Shown: positions 62,163 through 64,000 of the stretch, in pieces
Layout: every line of letters starts with the position of its first letter
Position numbering within the stretch: the stretch's first letter is position 1
Source: Hydractinia symbiolongicarpus
Lineage: Eukaryota > Cnidaria > Hydrozoa > Anthoathecata > Hydractiniidae
Direction: 5' to 3'
NCBI RefSeq assembly: GCF_029227915.1
Contig: NC_079881.1
Location: 124,001-188,000, forward strand
Length of the DNA stretch: 64,000 bases
The notes under the pieces: model-generated
What the model saw: only the letters and a program-made list of their open reading frames with translations
The model's database searches: none
What the model was told of the DNA's origin: nothing
Translations under genes and position numbers: made by a program

Positions 62163-62930
62163 GCGGGTTTTCGTTTGCCAGCGATTAAACCACTTTCACT
62201 AAGCGTCTCATCAAAAATGAAAACATTTCTGAAAACTACAAGTCTCATGCGTTTTAGTGGTGAAAAAATAATTTAAAAAATCGTTCGGGAAATGAGTTTA
62301 CTCCCTGGGTACTTTCTTTGTTTACTTTTGACTATACGGGCCGAGTCGGGGATTTACGGGAAGTCGCAGGTTTTCGTTTGCCGTCGATTAAACTTCTTTT
62401 ATTCAGCGTCTCATCAAAAATGAAAACATTTTTGTAAACTACAAGTCTCATGCGTTTTAGTGGTGAAAAAATAATTTAAAAAATCGTTCGGGAAATGAGT
62501 TTACTCCCTGGGTACTTTCTTTGTGTACTTTTGACTATACGGGCCGAGTCCAGGATTTTCGGGAAATCGCGGGTTTTCGTTTGCCAGCGATTAAACCACT
62601 TTCACTAAGCGTCTCATCAAAAATGAAAACATTTCTGAAAACTACAAGTCTCATGCGTTTTAGTGGTGAAAAAATAATTTAAAAAATCGTTCGGGAAATG
62701 AGTTTACTCCCTGGGTACTTTCTTTGTTTACTTTTGACTATACGGGCCGAGTCGGGGATTTACGGGAAGTCGCAGGTTTTCGTTTGCCGTCGATTAAACT
62801 TCTTTTATTCAGCGTCTCATCAAAAATGAAAACATTTTTGTAAACTACAAGTCTCATGCGTTTTAGTGGTGAAAAAATAATTTAAAAAATCGTTCGGGAA
62901 ATGAGTTTACTCCCTGGGTACTTTCTTTGT
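62160..62930 (+). repeat. Two-monomer (406-bp) tandem duplication
   Basis: GTTTACTTTTGAC and GCAGGTTTTCGTTTGCCGTCG mark the monomers beginning at 62257 and 62663, 406 bp apart; the intervening unit has GTGTACTTTTG and CCAGGATTTTCGGG. Identity stops in the next monomer, which reads GTATACTTTTG and CCAGGGTTTACGG. Confidence 0.8.
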
Positions 62931-64000
62931 ATACTTTTGACTATACGGGCCGAGTCCAGGGTTTACGGGAAATGGCGGGTTTTCGTTTGCCGGCGATTAA
63001 ACTTCTTTTATTCAGCGTCTCATCAGAAATGTAAACATTTTTGAAAAACTACAAGTCTCATGCGTTTTAGTGGTGAAAAAATAATTTAAAAAATCGTTTT
63101 GGAAATGAGTTTACTCCCTGGGTACTTTCTTTGTATACTTTTGACTATACGGGCCGAGTCGGGGATTTACGGGAAGTCGCGGGTTTTCGTTTGCCGGCGA
63201 TTAAACTTCTTTTATTCAGCGTCTCATCAAAAATGAAAACATTTTTAAAAACTACAAGTATCATGTGCTTTAGTGGTGAAAAAATAATTTAAAAAATCGT
63301 TCGGGAATTGAGTTTACTCCCTGGGTACTTCCTTTGTATACTTTTGGCTATACGGGCCGAGTCCGGGGTTTACGGCAAATGGCGGGTTTTCGTTTGCCGG
63401 CGATTAAACTCCTTTTATTCAGCGTCTCATCAAAAATGAAAACATTTTTGAAAACTACAAGTCTCATCCGTTTTAGTGGTGAAAAGATAATTTAAAAAAT
63501 CGTTTTGGAAATGAGTTTACTCACAGGGTACTTTCTTTGTATACATTCGACTACACGGGCCAAGCCCGGTATTTACGGGAAATCGCGGAACTTCGTTTGC
63601 CGGCGATTAAACCACTTTCACTAAGCATCTCATCAAAAATGAAAACATTTCTGAAGACTACAAGTCTCATGCGTTTTAGTGGTGAAGAAATAATTTAAAA
63701 AATCGTTCGGGAAATGAGTTTACTCCCTGGGTACCTTCTTTTTATACTTTTGACTATACGGGCCGAATCCGGGATTTACGGGAAATCGCGGGTTTTCGTT
63801 TGCCGGCGATTAAACTTCTTTTATTCAGCGTCTCATCAAAAATGAAAACATTTTTGAATACTACAAGTCTCATGCGTTTTAGTGGTGAAAAAATAATTTA
63901 AAAAATCGTTCGGGAAATGAGTTTACTCCCTTGGTACTTTCTTTGTGTACTTTTGACTATACGGGCCGAGTCCAGGATTTTCGGGAAATCGCGGGTTTTC
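62931..64000 (+). repeat. Right-hand segment, array continues past the window
   Basis: Five or so monomers resembling 60.0-60.9 kb: TGTGCTTTAG at 63264 and TGAAGA at 63652 are each 3,046 bp (15 monomers plus 1 bp) from partners at 60218 and 60606. The last, incomplete monomer starts at 63882. No array border is seen. Confidence 0.8.

Larger units (their letters stand above)
1..64000 (+). repeat. Satellite DNA array, ~203-bp monomer, ~315 head-to-tail copies
   Basis: Every part of the window aligns to one monomer. The GTGGTGA start recurs at 1, 204, 407, 609, 812, 1015 and onward at 203-bp steps to the last partial copy at 63882. All copies lie in the same orientation and I saw no inverted copy and no foreign insert. 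Occasional 1-bp indels and a few truncated monomers are the only breaks in phase. Both ends of the window lie inside the array, so its true length is unknown. Such arrays are typical of eukaryotic centromeric, pericentromeric or other heterochromatin; which of these applies cannot be read from the sequence. I do not recognise the monomer as a named satellite family. Confidence 0.99.

Noticed and set aside
1-64000. CRISPR array
   Set aside because: Repeats are 203 bp and conserved over their whole length. There are no short repeats separated by unique spacers.
1-64000. tRNA, rRNA or 5S gene array
   Set aside because: A tandem period near 200 bp could suggest 5S genes or tRNA-derived repeats, but I saw no B-box-like GGTTCGANNCC, no cloverleaf-like arms and no 5S-like conserved core.
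1-64000. Transposon or retroelement insertions inside the array
   Set aside because: Every line of sequence aligns to the monomer. There are no target-site duplications, terminal repeats, poly(A) tails or transposase-like frames.
1-64000. Prokaryotic or viral origin
   Set aside because: There is no gene in 64 kb and the structure is a large homogeneous satellite, which does not occur in bacterial or phage genomes at this scale.

Overview
The whole 64-kb window is one uninterrupted array of satellite DNA. A monomer of about 203 bp is repeated head-to-tail roughly 315 times, always on the same strand, with no unrelated sequence anywhere and no array edge at either end. I found no protein-coding gene, no tRNA or rRNA, no recognisable transposon, no telomeric repeat and no CRISPR array. 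Sixty-four kilobases without a gene, made of one tandem repeat, points to eukaryotic heterochromatin (a centromere, pericentromere, subtelomere, or a sex or B chromosome). I do not recognise the monomer as a named satellite and cannot place the species.

The monomer, numbered from its GTGGTGA start, has an AT-rich head (1-80), a GC-rich core (81-130, 32 of 50 bases G or C) and an AT-rich tail (131-203). My by-eye consensus is about 38% GC with 13 CpG sites. The core carries CGGG at 81, 92, 101 and 111, about one helical turn apart. The tail carries a perfect 9-bp inverted repeat around an AAAA loop (158-179). Two linked sets of variants define two main monomer classes, A and B, and chimeras between them are common.

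Above the monomer level the array is a patchwork of tandem segmental duplications of very different unit sizes. From left to right: 2,953 bp (about 945-7,248); 2,436 bp (6,907-11,578); 988 bp (14,621-16,596); 2,030 bp in three copies, the last shortened (16,670-21,715); about 6.5 and 5.9 kb (22,180-34,570) with a nested 1,015-bp unit; 4,060-bp and 609-bp spacings (33,700-39,804); 3,746 bp (40,700-47,246); 1,625 bp (46,795-49,960); 609 bp (52,083-53,300); 1,827/1,624 bp (54,300-62,162); and 406 bp (62,160-62,930). Nearly all spacings are whole multiples of 203 bp, plus rare truncated monomers of 111, 89 or about 176 bp that work as unique markers of each duplication. No single higher-order period covers the window, so local amplification by unequal exchange or a similar process is repeatedly overwriting earlier structure.

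All open reading frames are by-products of the repeat. The monomer is not a multiple of three, frames close at the TAA-rich head of nearly every monomer, and the longest frames arise where a stop was lost and the segment was later duplicated. Block borders were found by eye and are good to tens of bases; monomer starts and spacings were counted directly.
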